From contig CM022671.1 of assembly GCA_012295275.1 (NCBI GenBank), positions 12,712,678 through 12,776,677 on the forward strand: a stretch of 64,000 nt of DNA, written 5' to 3'. The notes beneath the pieces were generated by a model. It was not told where the DNA came from. It made no database searches and saw nothing but the letters and a program-made list of their open reading frames with translations. How positions within the stretch are numbered: position 1 is the stretch's first letter; every line of letters begins with the position of its first letter. Source of the stretch: Chrysomallon squamiferum. Taxonomy: Eukaryota > Mollusca > Gastropoda > Neomphalida > Peltospiridae. Shown one piece after another: positions 38,116 through 52,741 of this stretch. The translations under genes and the position numbers were made by a program.

Positions 38116-39158
38116 TATGTATGTTTAGATGAATGAAATGGGTACATATGTAAAAACCATAAAAATATTAAGGCAAATGTATAATTGATTAAACTTTTAT
38201 TTTCCAGATCAGACTGATCACAATGTTCATAAATAGTAAAATTTTAACAACAACAGAATATATGTGTACTCCACTATGCATTAGACTATTTCAAATGCTT
38301 GTAACATCTGGTAATCTATTTGCTGAATCATTCATTCTTAAAACATCTCAAAATTAACATCAATAATCAGCATATACCAATGTAAGTAACGTTTTAAACT
38401 GGATAGTGAAAATGAAAGATACCTGTTATTTACCTCTCAATACAATTATCAGTATATGTTAATATGCAAACAGTGTTAACAACTGTATGAAAAATATCTA
38501 TACTTCAATTGATGGATCCATATACTGATATTCAATTTTGATTTTCAATTTACAGAGATCACTGACAACAGAAGTGATAGTATCATGTTTTAACGTTTAC
38601 AGAAATAACATTCCATTGAAACAACAGATTCAATTAACTGGTGATCTCTGTGAAACAAATTATGCTCTATCAAGGAACCACAACATACAACAGTGATAAA
38701 TAATGAGTTTATAACAATAATATTTAATAAAAAAAAATATTTTGTAATGCAGTTCATTTTTTTTCTACACAATTAAAACACATCTGTCAGATTGCTTTGA
38801 TTTGTTTTTGATAATAAAAGTGAAAAAAACTCCAAAATAACAATATTTCAACACAAGCTATATAAAGATATATATAAGATGCAATGAAATTATTTTTGAT
38901 CTTTACATACTTTAATATTTAATCCTAGAGATGTTGATCAATTTAATTATCAATCACCAAAAGAAATCAAATGAATGGAAATGTTTTGATCAAATGGCTT
39001 GAACTTTTATATATGTGGAAATGGAACAATGTGCACATTTTAATATTAACAAGTATTTAAGAAATATAAATTTAATTTCATCTTTTTCTTCTGATAATGT
39101 TTGTCATACAATTTGTTCATGTAATATAATCTAATTTATATTACTTATGTATGTATTA

Positions 39159-39164
39159 TTTATT
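39159..39164 (-). terminator. poly(A) signal AATAAA for MVK
   Basis: On the minus strand AATAAA (plus TTTATT) lies a few bases after the MVK stop codon, within a TAAATAAATAAT stretch. Confidence 0.4.
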
Positions 39165-39166
39165 TA

Positions 39167-42100
39167 TCATAAATTAATAGGTATGTCAAAGTTTCCAGTG
39201 GTGTTTAAATGATGGACAACTCCTGCACCTCCTATTACTGTCTCCCAGCAGGAAAATCCCAAACCTTCAAGTTCCTCTCGTAGAGATGAAATTGTTTCTG
39301 GTGAAGTTTCTGAAATTTTAATTTAAATTTTATACAATTTTACTGACATTATTTTTTTCTATAATTAATGTTATTATTATTATTCTTTTTTATTAAATGA
39401 AGGGGAAAAAATCAGTTATCCTTCTTTAACTTAGCTTTTAAAAATAGTCTGATGAACAAATTTCTTTACTGTCACTGGTGATACTATGTTCTTTAAATCA
39501 TATACATCAAAATAAATTTCTGACATATATTTAATGTTAAATCGAATTAAATGTAGCATATAAAAATTTGTATGCCTTAATATGATTGTTATTATTTACT
39601 ACATAAATATTTTCTAAAAATAATGTTTGAAAATAAAATAAGCTGGAGGCCTGCATTTTCCTTTTATTTTTATATTAATTTAGAAACAGAAATCTGAAAA
39701 AAATACATGAAAGATGGCAGATTGAGCAATTTTACAAATATTTATTCATATTTTTAAAAACTGGCATCAAACAAAAAAATTTTAAAAATTGTTTCCACTA
39801 TTTCTGCAAAGTACCTTTCTTCTGTTAGCTACAATCAGATTACTGTTTTGTTATTTTTATTTACCTGGTCTAATTAAGGTAACTGTGCATCCTCCACCCC
39901 CAGCCCCTGTTAGTTTGGTGTGCAGACCATATCTGGCAGATACCAAAACCACCTGGTCAATGGATGGATGACTTACACCCATAGTTCCAAGCTGATGCTG
40001 ATTGATGTCAATGAAATCCTGAAATAATCAATATAATGCTGACTAAGTAAAATTTCATTATATTCAAATAATATGTTAAATGTATTTGCTGAATGTTTAA
40101 AAAGGGGAGTTTAAAAAGAGATAGTTTAAGACAGAGAAAATTCCTGTTCATTTTAAGATATATATATATATATTATATATATATATATATATATAGTTCA
40201 GTGACAAGCTATTCAGAAGAGTGTTTTGGTAAGTGAATATTACTGTTAGTGAATCACTCTCACCTCTAACATTGTATAGTAATCTGATTCTGAGCACTGC
40301 TTTTCTAACATTTGAGAAAGAACTTCCTGACAAATGTTTGTGATGGCTTCTGTTGTGTCCATAACAGACTTCATTATAAAGGGATACTAGAAGAACAAAT
40401 CTGTATTTTCAACTGTTAAGAAATCTTTAAAAAATGTTGTTTTAGAAAAAATATATCTTTTGCTTCTTAAAAAATCTCTAAAAAAGGAAAAATAAAAATT
40501 TTCCATTCTTAACACCTCTAAAAAATGTAATTATGACAAAATTTTAGAAAGAATATCTGTTTTCAAATCTTAAGAACTATCTACTTCTTAATATTTACAT
40601 CTTATGTAGAAATATAATCTTTTTCTTTTACTTTTTATATGTCACTAATCATTAGTTTTAAAGAAACTGAGTTGAAATCAGTAGATAAATCCATTTACCT
40701 GATATCTGCAGGTATATATGATTCACTCAAAAATCTGAATGAAAAAAACATTTTTTATTGCTACATAAATGACTTTTATAGATGAAGTCAAAGAAATTTT
40801 TTATTTTGTGACTGTTAATACTGAAATACCTTTGTGCATCTTTCTTTCATTCTGGCAACTATCTGTTTTGTGCTTCTAGGTACATTTGTGTTTACCAAGA
40901 AAATTCGTAAAGAAGGCATCCTAAAATCAACAAAATATATTTCATAGCTTTTCTTTCAGAATTAATGCAATAAAATCAACATATTTTTTTATACAACTTA
41001 CTTCATGTATGCAGTGTATGAAAAACCAAAAAGTGATGGTAAGTAGTAAAACTCTACATTTCTTTAGTAAATAAAATTCCATGTATAAAATAAACATATA
41101 TCAAGTCACAGATTAACAGAACAAGTCTTGAAATAATTGTTTTTAAGGAGTTTAATTACATTCTAAGTCAATCAGTTAGTATTTTGTTACTAACTTTTCT
41201 AAGTGGGAGATTTCTCCTGCTTGGAACCGAATTGCACCACCTAAAAATAGAGATAATGAACCAATTAACATTTTAAATATGTATTTTAAGATTACAAAAA
41301 ATACTTTTCATGTAATGGTATTTTTAAAAAAAATTGAAACATAAATACTCACCATAATAATGAATATTTGTTTTTAAGTTTGATAATAATTATTATACAT
41401 TTATAAATAGTTAATGCACACCATAAATGTTCACAAAATCAGTCACGAACATTTACTTAAATGCATAACCCTTTTTAATGTAAACATAATAATAATAATA
41501 TTAATTCTCACCAAAAGTGCTCATTGAATTATCTATTCCAGATGGATTTCCATGAATTATCTTTTCACCTAAGAAAGCCCAGGAATTAATTAAACTGAGT
41601 TCCTCTTTAGACCACATTGCCTCTGGTCTGTCTCCCCCTGCATGTTTGTCAATAAATCCACACAGAGACAGGAGGCCAGTGACTAAACAAACAGAGTATG
41701 CTGCAGATGAACCCAGCCCAGCACTTGCTGGCAGTTTTGATAAAACAGATATGTTAACAGATGGCAGAAACCTGTGGAAAATATTTTTTTTTTTAATTAT
41801 TTTATCTATATATGTATATCTATGTTTGTGTGTGTTTGTGTGTGTGTGTGTGTGTACAGCCTCTTTGCAGCATATTTGTTGCTGATTATCAATATATTAA
41901 TATACATTCATGGCATTCTACTGGTAATGAAATCCAAGATAACAAATTTCCTTCAGCCAGAACTGTATTAATTACATTCTGAAAACAGTTTTACCACTAC
42001 TATACTAAGGGATGAAAACAGTAATAGGATTTACATTCTGAAAAAGCATTTAATGCAATATTATGAATACACCTTTTTGTAACATTTAGGAATTCTAATG

Positions 42101-44742
42101 CAATACATTAATAAAAAAACAACTTACTCTTTTTGACCTGCTATGCTGCCATAAAGAAACAGGAATGCAACAACAGCTAATTCTTTAGTGTGTGGAGAAT
42201 TCTTATCAATATTGGCAAATTCTTTTATCTGATCAAGGATTTCTTGTGTGACTTTGTCAAGCTGAGGTTTTCGAGTATTAACTGTGAAAAAAAAGACAAT
42301 GAATTAAATTTCTCCTAACTACTAAAAAATTGTTTCGCAATTAACCTCACATTGCATCTGTTGTTACTTAATATCTGTTTTTGAACATTCTAAAAATTAC
42401 TTCTAATAAACTTGTTAAAAACAACTGAGGTGTTTTGGGTTTGCTATAATTAGACAAACAAGAATGGGATTTTCCTGTCCTAAAAACCATTTTCAGTTTA
42501 TTTGATTTCTCTGTTTGAATTCTCCATTTAATATTCTCTGAAATACAAAAAGAAACTGGAAAACGTATTAAAGTTTTAAATTTTTCTTTCTCTTTCTTTC
42601 ATTTCTTTTTTTTTTTTAAATTTATTATTATATTCTCTTACCATATTTTCAAATTTATTTTGTAACTTTCATTCTTATTATTTTAGGTAACACTACAGAC
42701 AAGAAACTGACATTATTTTATATTTTTATTACTTACTAAATGGGAGATCAAAATGTGATTTGATGGTTTCAACAGACCAAGCTGCATGAAGACCAATATC
42801 AGGAAGATCTACAGATGTTATTCCATCCTTGGTTTGTATTAATCTCATAAATGTTCGAATGTTTAAACTGGTTGCTAGAGCAGCCTGCAAGAAAAGATGA
42901 TGTAATTTATATATCTATATCTATTTCTTTATCTATTAAGCACATTAAAGGAACTATGAACAAAAGTATGACATTACCCTGGTTTCTAAGTTACAAAATC
43001 AAACTGGCAATTAAAAAATCATACAGAACCAATGTATCAGTATTTTCTGTAGTCCCAGGACTGACTTTTCTTTTTCAGTCAGCAGCAAGGAATATGTTAT
43101 TTTCAGCATTCTTCTACATAAAGCAAATCCTTTGAATGACTAAGTATTATGTGCTATAATAATGACTAAGCTTTATGTACAGGTAGTAATAATAAATCCC
43201 TTGATTGGTGCAACAAGGAAAATTAAATATATGATTCCTTACACAAGGTCCTACATTCTATAAGAATCTAATAAATGAGTCACATGGTAGTATCTTCATT
43301 ATATTTATAAAAAATTAAAAGTTTCAAAATGCATATAATCATTATTTATACCATTACAGTTTTTTTCTCCTATTATGTGAAATGTTTCAATTTATAATAA
43401 TCATCTAATTTTATAAATTCAAATATATATTTTCTTTAACATGAATCAGTAAATAACAAAGAATAACCATTGAAATTAAACATCATGATTAAGTATGTAA
43501 CAAGTTTCAAAACTCATTTTCCTATAAAATCATCTATAATCAGAAAGAGCAAGAAAAGCAGATTAATTTAATAGCATTGATATAAATAAAATTAGAATCT
43601 ATTGAAAAAACTGATGACTTTCAGTCATTTGCCAACATAAACACTTAATATCTAATGTAGCTTCAAGCCAATATACATGTATTGAAGCTTTCAATGAAAT
43701 GTAGAAATATACAGAATTTGTAAGCATGTTGGTAACATTCCTTAATTTTAATTAATTAATTAATTGCAAGTATTAGCTCACATGTTTCTTACATCTTAAG
43801 TAATTTTCAGCAACTCCATAGAAATTAAACAGTATATAAAAGAATCATTTTATGACTGGTGAATTGTAGAGGTCTTTACATTTTCAAGCAATATGCTAAC
43901 AATGTTTGAATGTAACATTCATTTTTTCATCAATTAATTAATACCATTAATTAGCGTTAAGTTGTGTTATGACTTCATTAAATAGATATTTAAAAAATTG
44001 TTTAAAATCTCACTTGCTAAGAATTGACTTCTTAATCAACACCTTTATCAGAAAGAAAATATTATTTAAAACTGAATATTATGCCACAAAAATATTAAAT
44101 CAAACAAAATCAACGCAATCACTATGGCCGCTTCATTTGCGGAGAACACGCCATAATTAAGTACCTGCAAAATACTTGTATGAAATTTGTCACATTTTGA
44201 GAGAAATATAAAAGTTATAATATATATATGATTTTAAAGTCCCGAAAAAAAGATACCTTAGTCAAACAAAGATACTTTTTGAAACGGTAAATGCGTCCGT
44301 TGATTCTCCTTGTTTATAAAAAAAATCACAAGTAAAAAAACGAATATAGTGTTGAAATTGAATATATATACTGTCATGATATTTTCCTTTTTTTCTTTTT
44401 TTTTCAAATATGTAAATATAATGTCAAAACAGAAACGAATTAGGGAACTTCCTTCAAGGCAAACAAAAACGTGTCACAACAATAGGGAGACCTTCCGCTG
44501 CGGCGCAGAGACGGCATTTGTCATAATGATATATCCATCTTGATCGTGTTTGATATGATGGAGTTAAATGAAGTTAATAAAATTCACGTTTAGAAATATA
44601 TAGAAAACCTGATTTTTTTTTTTTTTTTTTCAGTGCTGACAATAAAGAAATAACAAGATTAAAATCTAACCTTGCCATATACAACGGCATGTTCTCCATG
44701 TAAAATAATTTTTCCAGGAGCAGACACCAGAAACTCTTCCAT
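39167..44742 (-). CDS. MVK: mevalonate kinase
   Basis: Nine exons (minus order): 44671-44742, 42737-42884, 42128-42281, 41512-41771, 41195-41240, 40830-40920, 40264-40386, 39865-40018, 39167-39309. They give 1191 nt, 396 aa, all junctions GT-AG and in frame; human MVK is also 396 aa. It phosphorylates mevalonate with ATP in the isoprenoid/sterol pathway. The three GHMP-kinase motifs are present: [16 protein letters not shown] (residues 9-24), [14 protein letters not shown] (138-151, with the conserved Ser at 146) and [10 protein letters not shown] near residue 330. The catalytic Asp lies in [16 protein letters not shown] (Asp about 205) and the metal-linked Glu in GEKIIHG (about 194). The protein ends [15 protein letters not shown]. 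It looks fully functional. Confidence 0.97.
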
Positions 44743-45420
44743 TCTTAGTGATCCGTTATTGTTTACAAAACGACAGTGAATGGAATTATGTTGCAACAAA
44801 CACACATATCCTTCCAACAGATGTTCAGGCACATTAGCATAAATTAAACCCTTTTAAATCAATTAAGGCACAAGCCCTGAATTATTTCTTGCAACACCTG
44901 TGTCGTGTCAACCACGATGTTTGCGGAAGTACAAAATCCATTTACACCTTGTTTATTCTTTCTGCTACGTTGTAAATATGGGTTAGCGAACCAGTCAAAC
45001 CAAGGATGCCTTTTCCATCTTCGAATATTTGCATAAGCCGAAGCTGTGTATTTCTAAACGAATGAAGCCGAAACTTAATAATTGACTGAGTCGCTCTCTC
45101 TCTCTTTCTCACTTTTTTTACATATATATCAGTTACATCTTAGTCTCTCTTGATGTTTATATTAGTTACACATTCTCTGTCTCTCATTACTATTATTATT
45201 ATTATTGTAATGTTTATGTTATAAGTACTTAAAGTAGGTTATTGCAAAAATTGTTAAATTTTAACATGTTCTTAGCTTGGAGCTAAAATGTTTAGGAATA
45301 TAATACATAAATATTACATACATTATACTCTAGAGTGCATGATGAATTTATATACATCTTTATGCCTGTGTGTATGTTTTAACTTAAACACGCAAAAACA
45401 AAAAGCAACACACCATTACA

Positions 45421-45472
<52 letters not shown>

Positions 45473-46343
45473 GTAATTACCAAAGTGGTTTTTATTATTA
45501 CAAACATTTAAATTTTTGATACACAACATTAATTTCAGATATAAATCAGATAAAACACAATATACTTATATATTACCGATTTTAAGTAACAAAACAAAAA
45601 AATAATCACAATATTTCATATTAATTTTTAAATTGTCTTAAATAAAAATAATAAATAAATGACTAAATAAATCTATGTCAGCCAAAACGACCAAAACTGA
45701 ATTGTTACATACAGCCAGGCAGCTGAATTTAAAACTGTTTTTATTATGACGATTCATTTATTGTCCCTTTATTTTCTTAAAATATATGTGTTCAGGGGTT
45801 GTGTTTTTGGGGAGCTGTCAATTTTGTTAGGAACAGAATAATGGAAGAGATGTGCATGATGTATTTTTTGTTAATATATTCAATTTTTTTTTTTTTGTAT
45901 TCAGTTGATCTTCTTTTGATTATTTATTTAATTAGACTCTAGAAGACATACAAAAATGTGATGTTGTGTGTGTGATATGAAGTAATATTAGAAGCAGAAT
46001 AAATTTGAACAAACAAATGGAACTTATTCAACATATTTATAATCACAGTTTTCAATAAAAGGAATAATATATTTTCTCAATAGTTAACAATAGTGACAGT
46101 CAAAAACAAAATGTGTTATAATTTTCGTTTTCTTTTAACTTTTGATTTATAAAAATATAATACCAATTGTTTATAAAAAAATTTATTATTATTCTTTTTT
46201 TACTTTTCTTTTTCTGTTACTCCAACTGAAAGCCTACTAATATTTTGTAAGTTATTTTTTTTACCCTATTAGCATTTATAGCTATATATATATAATTTTG
46301 ATTTTATATGTTTTAATTTCAGCCTAATCAACATGTTTTTATT
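44743..46343. other. spacer between MVK and the secreted-protein cluster
   Basis: MVK upstream region, then a CT run (about 45090-45110), an ATT run of about 16 units (45422-45472) and AT-rich DNA. No exon recognised. Confidence 0.55.
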
Positions 46344-49028
46344 TTAATGTTTTTTGTTGAGATCCATTGATACCACTCCTTGATTTGTGGTGGTTTTGTA
46401 GGCAGGACCTGAAAAAAATAAAAAATAATAATAATTTAAAAAGTAATAATAATAATAAATTTTATTATAACTGCTATTGATCAATATTAGAGGATGCTCT
46501 TTTTTCAGTTTTCTTTCTTTATATATATATATATCTTTATGATGATAATAATAATAAAATAAAATAATCAGTAATTTATATTCTGCTAAAAAGTTCTAAG
46601 TTATTTGTGATTTGAGTTTATATTGTCCTGATATCCATAGAAAATAGCTTTAATATATTTTCTATCCATAAGGTAATTAGATAATACAGAATAAGGTACA
46701 GGCTGATATAGATCAATGAGACAGTAGTAAATTGGACCTTCCTAATGATATGTATAGCACTGGAAGAATCATGAAAATATTAAAAGAATAATGAATCATA
46801 TAAAATTATGTTCAGGAGTCTCAAAGTTCTACGTATTTCTTGTTAAGAACTTTAACAGGCTGTTAATCAACCAACAGCAGGTAGCAGGGCATAAAAAAAG
46901 CAAAAGAACAAAAAAATGTTAAAAAATTAAAATAAAGCATTGATGGGCAAGAACTGAACCTTGAAATTTGAACAGTGCACCAGTGGGACATTTTAGAATG
47001 ACACAGTGTGATATAAATAAAGTTGTGTGTTTCAAAAACATGTTATAGCAACTTGTTCTGACTGGTACAGATTGTTAGAAAACACAGCAAACTATCTGCA
47101 GTCAACCAATGTTCATGCTTTTCATTCATATAGATAGACAGACAGACATGTATTTATAGATATGTTGAGAGAGAGAGAGAGCAAGAGCTGTTTTAGGGTT
47201 GTATTTATTATATTTTTGTAAACATATTTTCATTAAAACAGCAATATATGCCAAAAGACATGTACATATAAGAAGTACATCCATTTTCCCACTTTTTTTA
47301 AATCATATAACAAAAAAGAACACCTGGCACAACATAAAAAATTGGAAGAGATTGAAAGCATTTGTTCGGAAAAGTATATACAAAAACGCAATATAATAAA
47401 ACAAAAATAATCAATAATCTGATTTACTTTCAAAATTTAAAATAATAATATTAAAAGATTAATGGTGGTCTAAATAAACAAATAACAGAATAAAATAAAT
47501 AATACAAATGAATAAAATTGTGTGTTATTATTATTATTTCATATATTTAAATGTCTAATTCAGTCTGTAGTCTATATATATAAAATAATTTTAAATATTT
47601 GTTTTTACCTTTGTTGTTTCTCACATTGTCCTGGAAGTGTCCATAACCCCAGCCCATCATCATACCAGGACCTCCCATCATGCCTGGTCCACCCATCATA
47701 CCAGGACCATAGCCTCCCCTCCAACCAAAGCCTCCTCTTGGACCAAAGCCTCCTCTCGGACCAAAGCCTCTTCTAGGACCAAACCCATGGATTTCATCAT
47801 GAAGTTTAAACATCTTCTCCCTCTGTCGTTGCACCTCATCATAATCATTGTTTGCCATGGCATCCCACATCTTTTCACGATGTCGCTGCATTTCTTTGAA
47901 GGTCTTCCGCCATGTTTTATCACCAAACATTGCTCCCATCATCCAGCCCATGCCATATGGGGGTCCACCTCTCCAGTTGTCATTCTGTTTTTCTTGATTT
48001 TCTTTTTTCTTGTGTCTCAGTGTGTTCTCATCTTTTGTAGTAGTAAATCCCTGCACACATATCACTGAAATGTCATGAAAGTGACTGGTTTACATTGTTT
48101 GGTGAATTAATAAATTATAAAAGAACAGCACTGTAAAACCAGATTTAACTGAAAAATAAATAACCAGTTCTTGTTTTATTTTAACAAAGTCTGTTGTTGA
48201 TGGTGCCTTATTTTTACATTAAAAATTTAAATATATGGTTTAAAAAATATAGAATGCACCCATCCATCCATATATATATATAAATTATTGTTGCTGGTAA
48301 TATTTTCCATAACACTTGCTTCACACACACAATATGTTTATTATTTGTTTTTAACTGTACAGTTTGGAGATAACAAATTGTTTAGATCATTGACTAATCA
48401 ACTTATTTAGTAAAAATCTATATAAAATATATTTGTCTGTAAAATAAAGTTCACTTTGGTTCTGTTGTTAATGATTATGTGACATGACAGCTGTGAAATG
48501 GCTACAGGTGAAATCTGATGTAATAACCCAATATAATAACATTACACTCTTTAGAAAATTATTATTATTATTATTATTATTATTAAATGCAAATGGGCAA
48601 AAACAAAGAAAACAAAAATTATCTTATGTTTCATGTTTTTAAACTATACACAAAACTGAAACATGTACACGATAAACACATGTACATTTGTACAGTGACG
48701 TACGTTATAAACATGCATACTGACGCATTCCTAAAAACATAAATACACACGTACAATTATAAATAAACACAACACACATACATTATAAATACACAATATA
48801 ATGTATCAGCTGTCAAAATGGAGCATCTAAAGACCAGCTCTTCATAATCATGTAACCAGAAAAAGTCAATATTTTGTAGTTATTAATTCAATTAGCGATC
48901 AGTAAACAGTCTACAAATTTTAAAGGATATAAAATTTTAAAAAAATTCTTAAATAAAAGGTTTTATAATAAATATTGTACTTACTAACCTAGTAGAACCA
49001 ATGCGGTTATTGCTGTGGTTTTAGCCAT
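46344..49028 (-). CDS. secreted Gly/Met/Arg-rich repeat protein
   Basis: Three exons: 48989-49028, 47609-48064, 46344-46408. They give 561 nt, 186 aa, in frame with GT-AG junctions. Residues 1-19 (MAKTTAITALVLLVICVQG) form a signal peptide split by a phase-1 intron after the Leu-rich core. The mature part starts polar (KDENTLRHKKKENQEKQND) and has a Trp/Gly/Met patch and a helical segment (KEMQRHREKMWDAMANNDYD, EVQRQREKMFKLHDEIHGFG). Repeats follow: four GFGPRGG-like units, then three GPGMMG units and WGYGHF. Exon 3 adds a short polar tail ending SMDLNKKH. I do not recognise a named family. The helical segment resembles the next gene (50789-52694), suggesting paralogy. Gly/Met-rich secreted proteins occur in shell and mucus matrices, but the role here is unknown. 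Confidence 0.74.
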
Positions 49029-50788
49029 TTCTGTTCTTGTTTTCTATACAGTGTCCTAGTTTAATAATCACAAGGATCGTTTGCTTGCGCAAAAAACCCA
49101 GTCAGATTATAGATAGAACGTGACTCCGAATTTGTTTAGGGGTCACTGGTAAATGTCGGCTACGCTTTTTCCTGCGACAGGCAGAATTCTTTCTATGACT
49201 CAAATATAGTTTGTTTTCACAGGATTCTTGTATCTGATTTGTAAATGATAATGGTTTTATAAAATAAATATTTCCAGTAGCATTGTTTATTGTGTTTGAT
49301 GCTAAGTACTAAACACGATTCTTCTTCGTAGACCGGTTCTCAAAGTAATTCCAACCAATACTTTGTTTATTGAAATTGTTTGTTGGCCTAAATAAAACAT
49401 GGGCCATTACAAAGAATTTACCATGTGTTTGTCATTTCCAGCCGCTGTTTAAAAAACTGCAGGTTTTAAGTAATGCAATAATTGTTTTTCTTTCCAACAG
49501 GACTACTAGCGAACTAGACTTGAAGGATAAAAGCGGTGCAGCAATCTTTTAGAACGTGACCACAGAAAAGTAAATCCGATTTTTTTGACGATTTACCTGT
49601 AAACATAACGATAACATACTGGTGCGCGCATGGCACAACACACGTAGTGACGTACACACAATTAAATGTAATTGTTAAGCAACCAAAAAATTCAGAGTCG
49701 ATACTGACATCATTAAATAACTAGATATTCCAAATATACTGTCATTTTAATAATAATATGTATGGGAATGCCAGAATTGCATTCTATTTTGTTGTAACCA
49801 ATGGGGTTTTTTTGTCCCCCCCCCCCGTTGGTTAAGTGTTTTAAAACAAAAAGATAAAACAAAAAGAACAATTATAATAACTTTATTCGTTTTAATCATA
49901 AGCGCGCGCGATATTTATTGAAACTTGCATTTAGTAATATTTCAGTAAATTTTATTGTAACCTTTATACATTTAAACTTGTGATTAGATAACATCTGACC
50001 AAAAAAAATTATTTATTCCAATTAGTTAATTGTGCATCCCGTTTTGCTTGAGGAGTATATAACGAAAAATACAAGTACTGAAATCTTTCTATATCTGGTT
50101 TAATCGTTTATTCAATAATAATTATTGGTATATCCCTTTTTCACATTGATCTGTTCGGTATTTCATTTGATTGCATATTCAATGTAATCTTTCAAACTGA
50201 CTCTGGTCATTATAAATTAGAGAACTTATCGCGGTCCTTTACAATTATTATTATAACGCATTATCGTTAGTATTAATGAGTTTGATTTTGTTTGATTTTA
50301 TTTATTATTATTTTCTTCCTCTGGTTTCTGGGTATCGTTCTTCATGGTGATGGCGTATTTGTCACCTACTCACTGGAATCAGCTGTTACGTCTAGAATGT
50401 GAAAAAGTATATCAGGATAGAACTGTATAAAAAATTAAAATGTATTTTTATCATTATTATTTTTATATTTACTTATTTATTTTTGTTTTAATTTTTTTGG
50501 AGGGGGTTTCTTTATTTTTTTAATCTTCTTTTTTTTTTTTTTTTTTTTCTTAGAAACGACTACAATACAACAGGATAATAATATAACAATAGTAAAACAA
50601 AGACCACAAATATCAATTCAGCTCGATCTGCTTTTCAGACAACCATATTATTTCATTCTTTTTTTTTTTCTTTTGTTTTCTCTTTTTTCATTATTTTATT
50701 ATTTTAAAATGAAAAAGATCTGAACCTATGTTGTTGTATTTGTTTTTAATGCTTTTGTTATTAATATCTTATTTATTTATTTATTTAT
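49029..50788. other. spacer within the secreted-protein cluster
   Basis: Upstream region of the Gly/Met-rich gene, a 12-base C run at about 49809-49826, then a segment (50548-50760) homologous to 56375-56630. No exon recognised. Confidence 0.5.
50548..50760. repeat. duplicated 3'-flank segment, copy A
   Basis: Shares ordered blocks with 56375-56630: TCTTAGAAACGACTAC against TCTTAGAATCGACTAC; AATTCAGCTCGATCTGCTTT (with small gaps) and CAGACAAC; then a T-rich tract; then GAAAAAGATCTGAACCTATG against GAAAAAGACCTCAGTCAGAA. It lies just beyond the stop codon of the His/Met-rich gene, so it is probably part of its 3' UTR or flank. Confidence 0.75.
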
Positions 50789-52063
50789 TTATGGAGAAAT
50801 CGTTATTCTACCTTGTTCCTCATTTCTAAATCTAGTTCTTCGATTTATTCGGTTGCGCTGTTTCCTTCTTCGTCCGGACTGTTCCGTTGTTACGTACTGG
50901 TCACATATATGATGACCCATACCTCTGTGATGTCTCATCAGCATATGGCGTCCGTTGTACTGGAACATTCCACCATGGGACATTCTATCAAGCATTCTAT
51001 GATGGGGCATCCTGTGATGCGACATAAAATTTCCGTTTTCTTGCAAGGATCTGTAATGCTGTCTGAGTTGTTGACGATATTGTTCCAGCTCATCCGGGTT
51101 GTCTCGGGACTCCAGTATAAGTTGGTGAAGTCTCGTCAATTCCTCGCAGTGTTCCCGCATTTCATTCTCGTCAAACTGTCGTCCCTGTCTGAGCCCTTGC
51201 GTCATGTGTCTGTTGACGCCATTAAAACGATTACTATGTTGTCGGTTTCCTCCAGAATTGGCAGCAGTAACACTCAGCATGCATAATGCTGGAATGTAAA
51301 AAGTAGAATAAAAAAGTATTAAAAGTGCTAAATATGGGTATCTTATTTGTTAATCTTTATCATCGGTAAATTAATCACTGAAATAGTTGCATGATTATAT
51401 TTATTATTATTATTAACGTTGTTATGAGACCTTATTAATAAAGGGAAATTGACAGCTTTGTCGAGTCTTCAGGAATTTGAAAATTACTACCATACTTTAT
51501 TGTTTGCAAAGGGTGGTGTAATTAAATAATAACTAGATTTTGAGTTAGAGCAAAGAAATACACAAATAAATTACCACTGATGTCTGTTGTCTAGCATAAC
51601 TGTTATTTGTATTAAAATAATAAAATAATAATAAATAAAATTTTAAAATCATCAATAATAATACGGAAAATAAATCCAAAAGCATTTATGTCTTTCAAAT
51701 GATGTTGTTCGAGGAAAAGAACGTGTTATAAGCTGTGACGATGCAAAATAGAATTCAAAAGAATAGTTTTATAAATAGAAGTATTTCTTTTCTAGTACAT
51801 AGGCCAAGGTCGCGTTTCACGCTTGGAATCTGCTTAACAGGGACGGCCATCACGCGAAGCAGGATCAGGTGACAAAGCAGTGGTGGTTCCAGAATTCTCA
51901 AGACGAAGAATGCTGATATAATCTTAAGTGAGTTTTGGGTTTCATTACAGAGAAAACAACAATGACAATACAGTGACAAAGCTAATGGTTTATCGTTTCA
52001 TTCTAGGCCAGGTTAACGTATCCTATGCTCGAAAGGTTTTATAACAGATGCAAGCTAGTTATT

Positions 52064-52116
<53 letters not shown>

Positions 52117-52510
52117 TAATAATTGTCTTTAAAAAATAAAAAATAAATGAAATAGTTCACAAGCAGGATTACGTTGCAATTTCAATGATTTCAAAAATAT
52201 ATATAATTGATTAGTAATGAAGAATAAAAATAAAAATAAATATAAGGAAAAACGAAAATAAGAATAAGAAATAGGTGAGCTTTAAAACGTTAACAAAATT
52301 AGTTTCAATAATATTGAAACCATTTTAAATTTATTATTTTAACTTTTTTAACTTATGTGTCTGCTCTCTTTTATAACATAACTTTTAAAAAAGAAGAAAA
52401 ACGTCACATGAAACAAAAAATGAAAAGGAAAAAAAACAAAGTAAAGCATCTAAGGAATGGACTTAAAAAATTAACATTTAATTAAATAACCAAAGAGCGT
52501 TGTGTGTGTG

Positions 52511-52609
<99 letters not shown>

Positions 52610-52694
52610 GCACACACACACACAAAAGTGTAAATTAATAAATAATTAGTAAGATGAACTAACCTATAATTGCCCAAATCGTTATCATCTCCAT
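50789..52694 (-). CDS. secreted His/Met/Arg/Gln-rich protein
   Basis: Two exons: 52664-52694 and 50789-51288. They give 531 nt, 176 aa, in frame. The signal peptide MEMITIWAIIALCMLSVTAA is split by a phase-1 intron after the Ile-rich core. The mature part begins NSGGNRQHSNRFNGVN, then has a helical charged stretch (EMREHCEELTRLHQ ... NPDELEQYRQQLRQHY) aligning with EMQRHREKM...NDYDEVQRQREKM in the upstream neighbour. A His/Met-rich block follows (MSHHRMPHHRMLDRMSHGG, RHHRGMGHH), and then a very basic tail with dibasic sites (GRRRKQRNRINRRTR). His/Met clusters suggest metal binding, and the basic tail could be cleaved or could bind acidic polymer; both are inference. No named family recognised. 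Confidence 0.75.
52068..52115 (+). repeat. AAT microsatellite
   Basis: About 16 AAT units in the intron of the His/Met-rich gene. Confidence 0.85.
52514..52624 (+). repeat. compound CT then CA microsatellite
   Basis: About 38 CT units pass directly into about 16 CA units, in the intron of the His/Met-rich gene and only about 40 bases from the signal-peptide exon. Confidence 0.9.
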
Positions 52695-52741
52695 CCTTGT
52701 TGTTTCATTTATTTCAGACGATACCCAGGACACTAATGGCT

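Larger units (their letters stand above)
36491..39166. other. convergent spacer between SBDS and MVK
   Basis: Presumed SBDS 3' UTR up to about 37420, then AT-rich DNA. The only gene-like sequence is the inverted MVK exon 7 fragment at 38034-38115. Confidence 0.6.
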
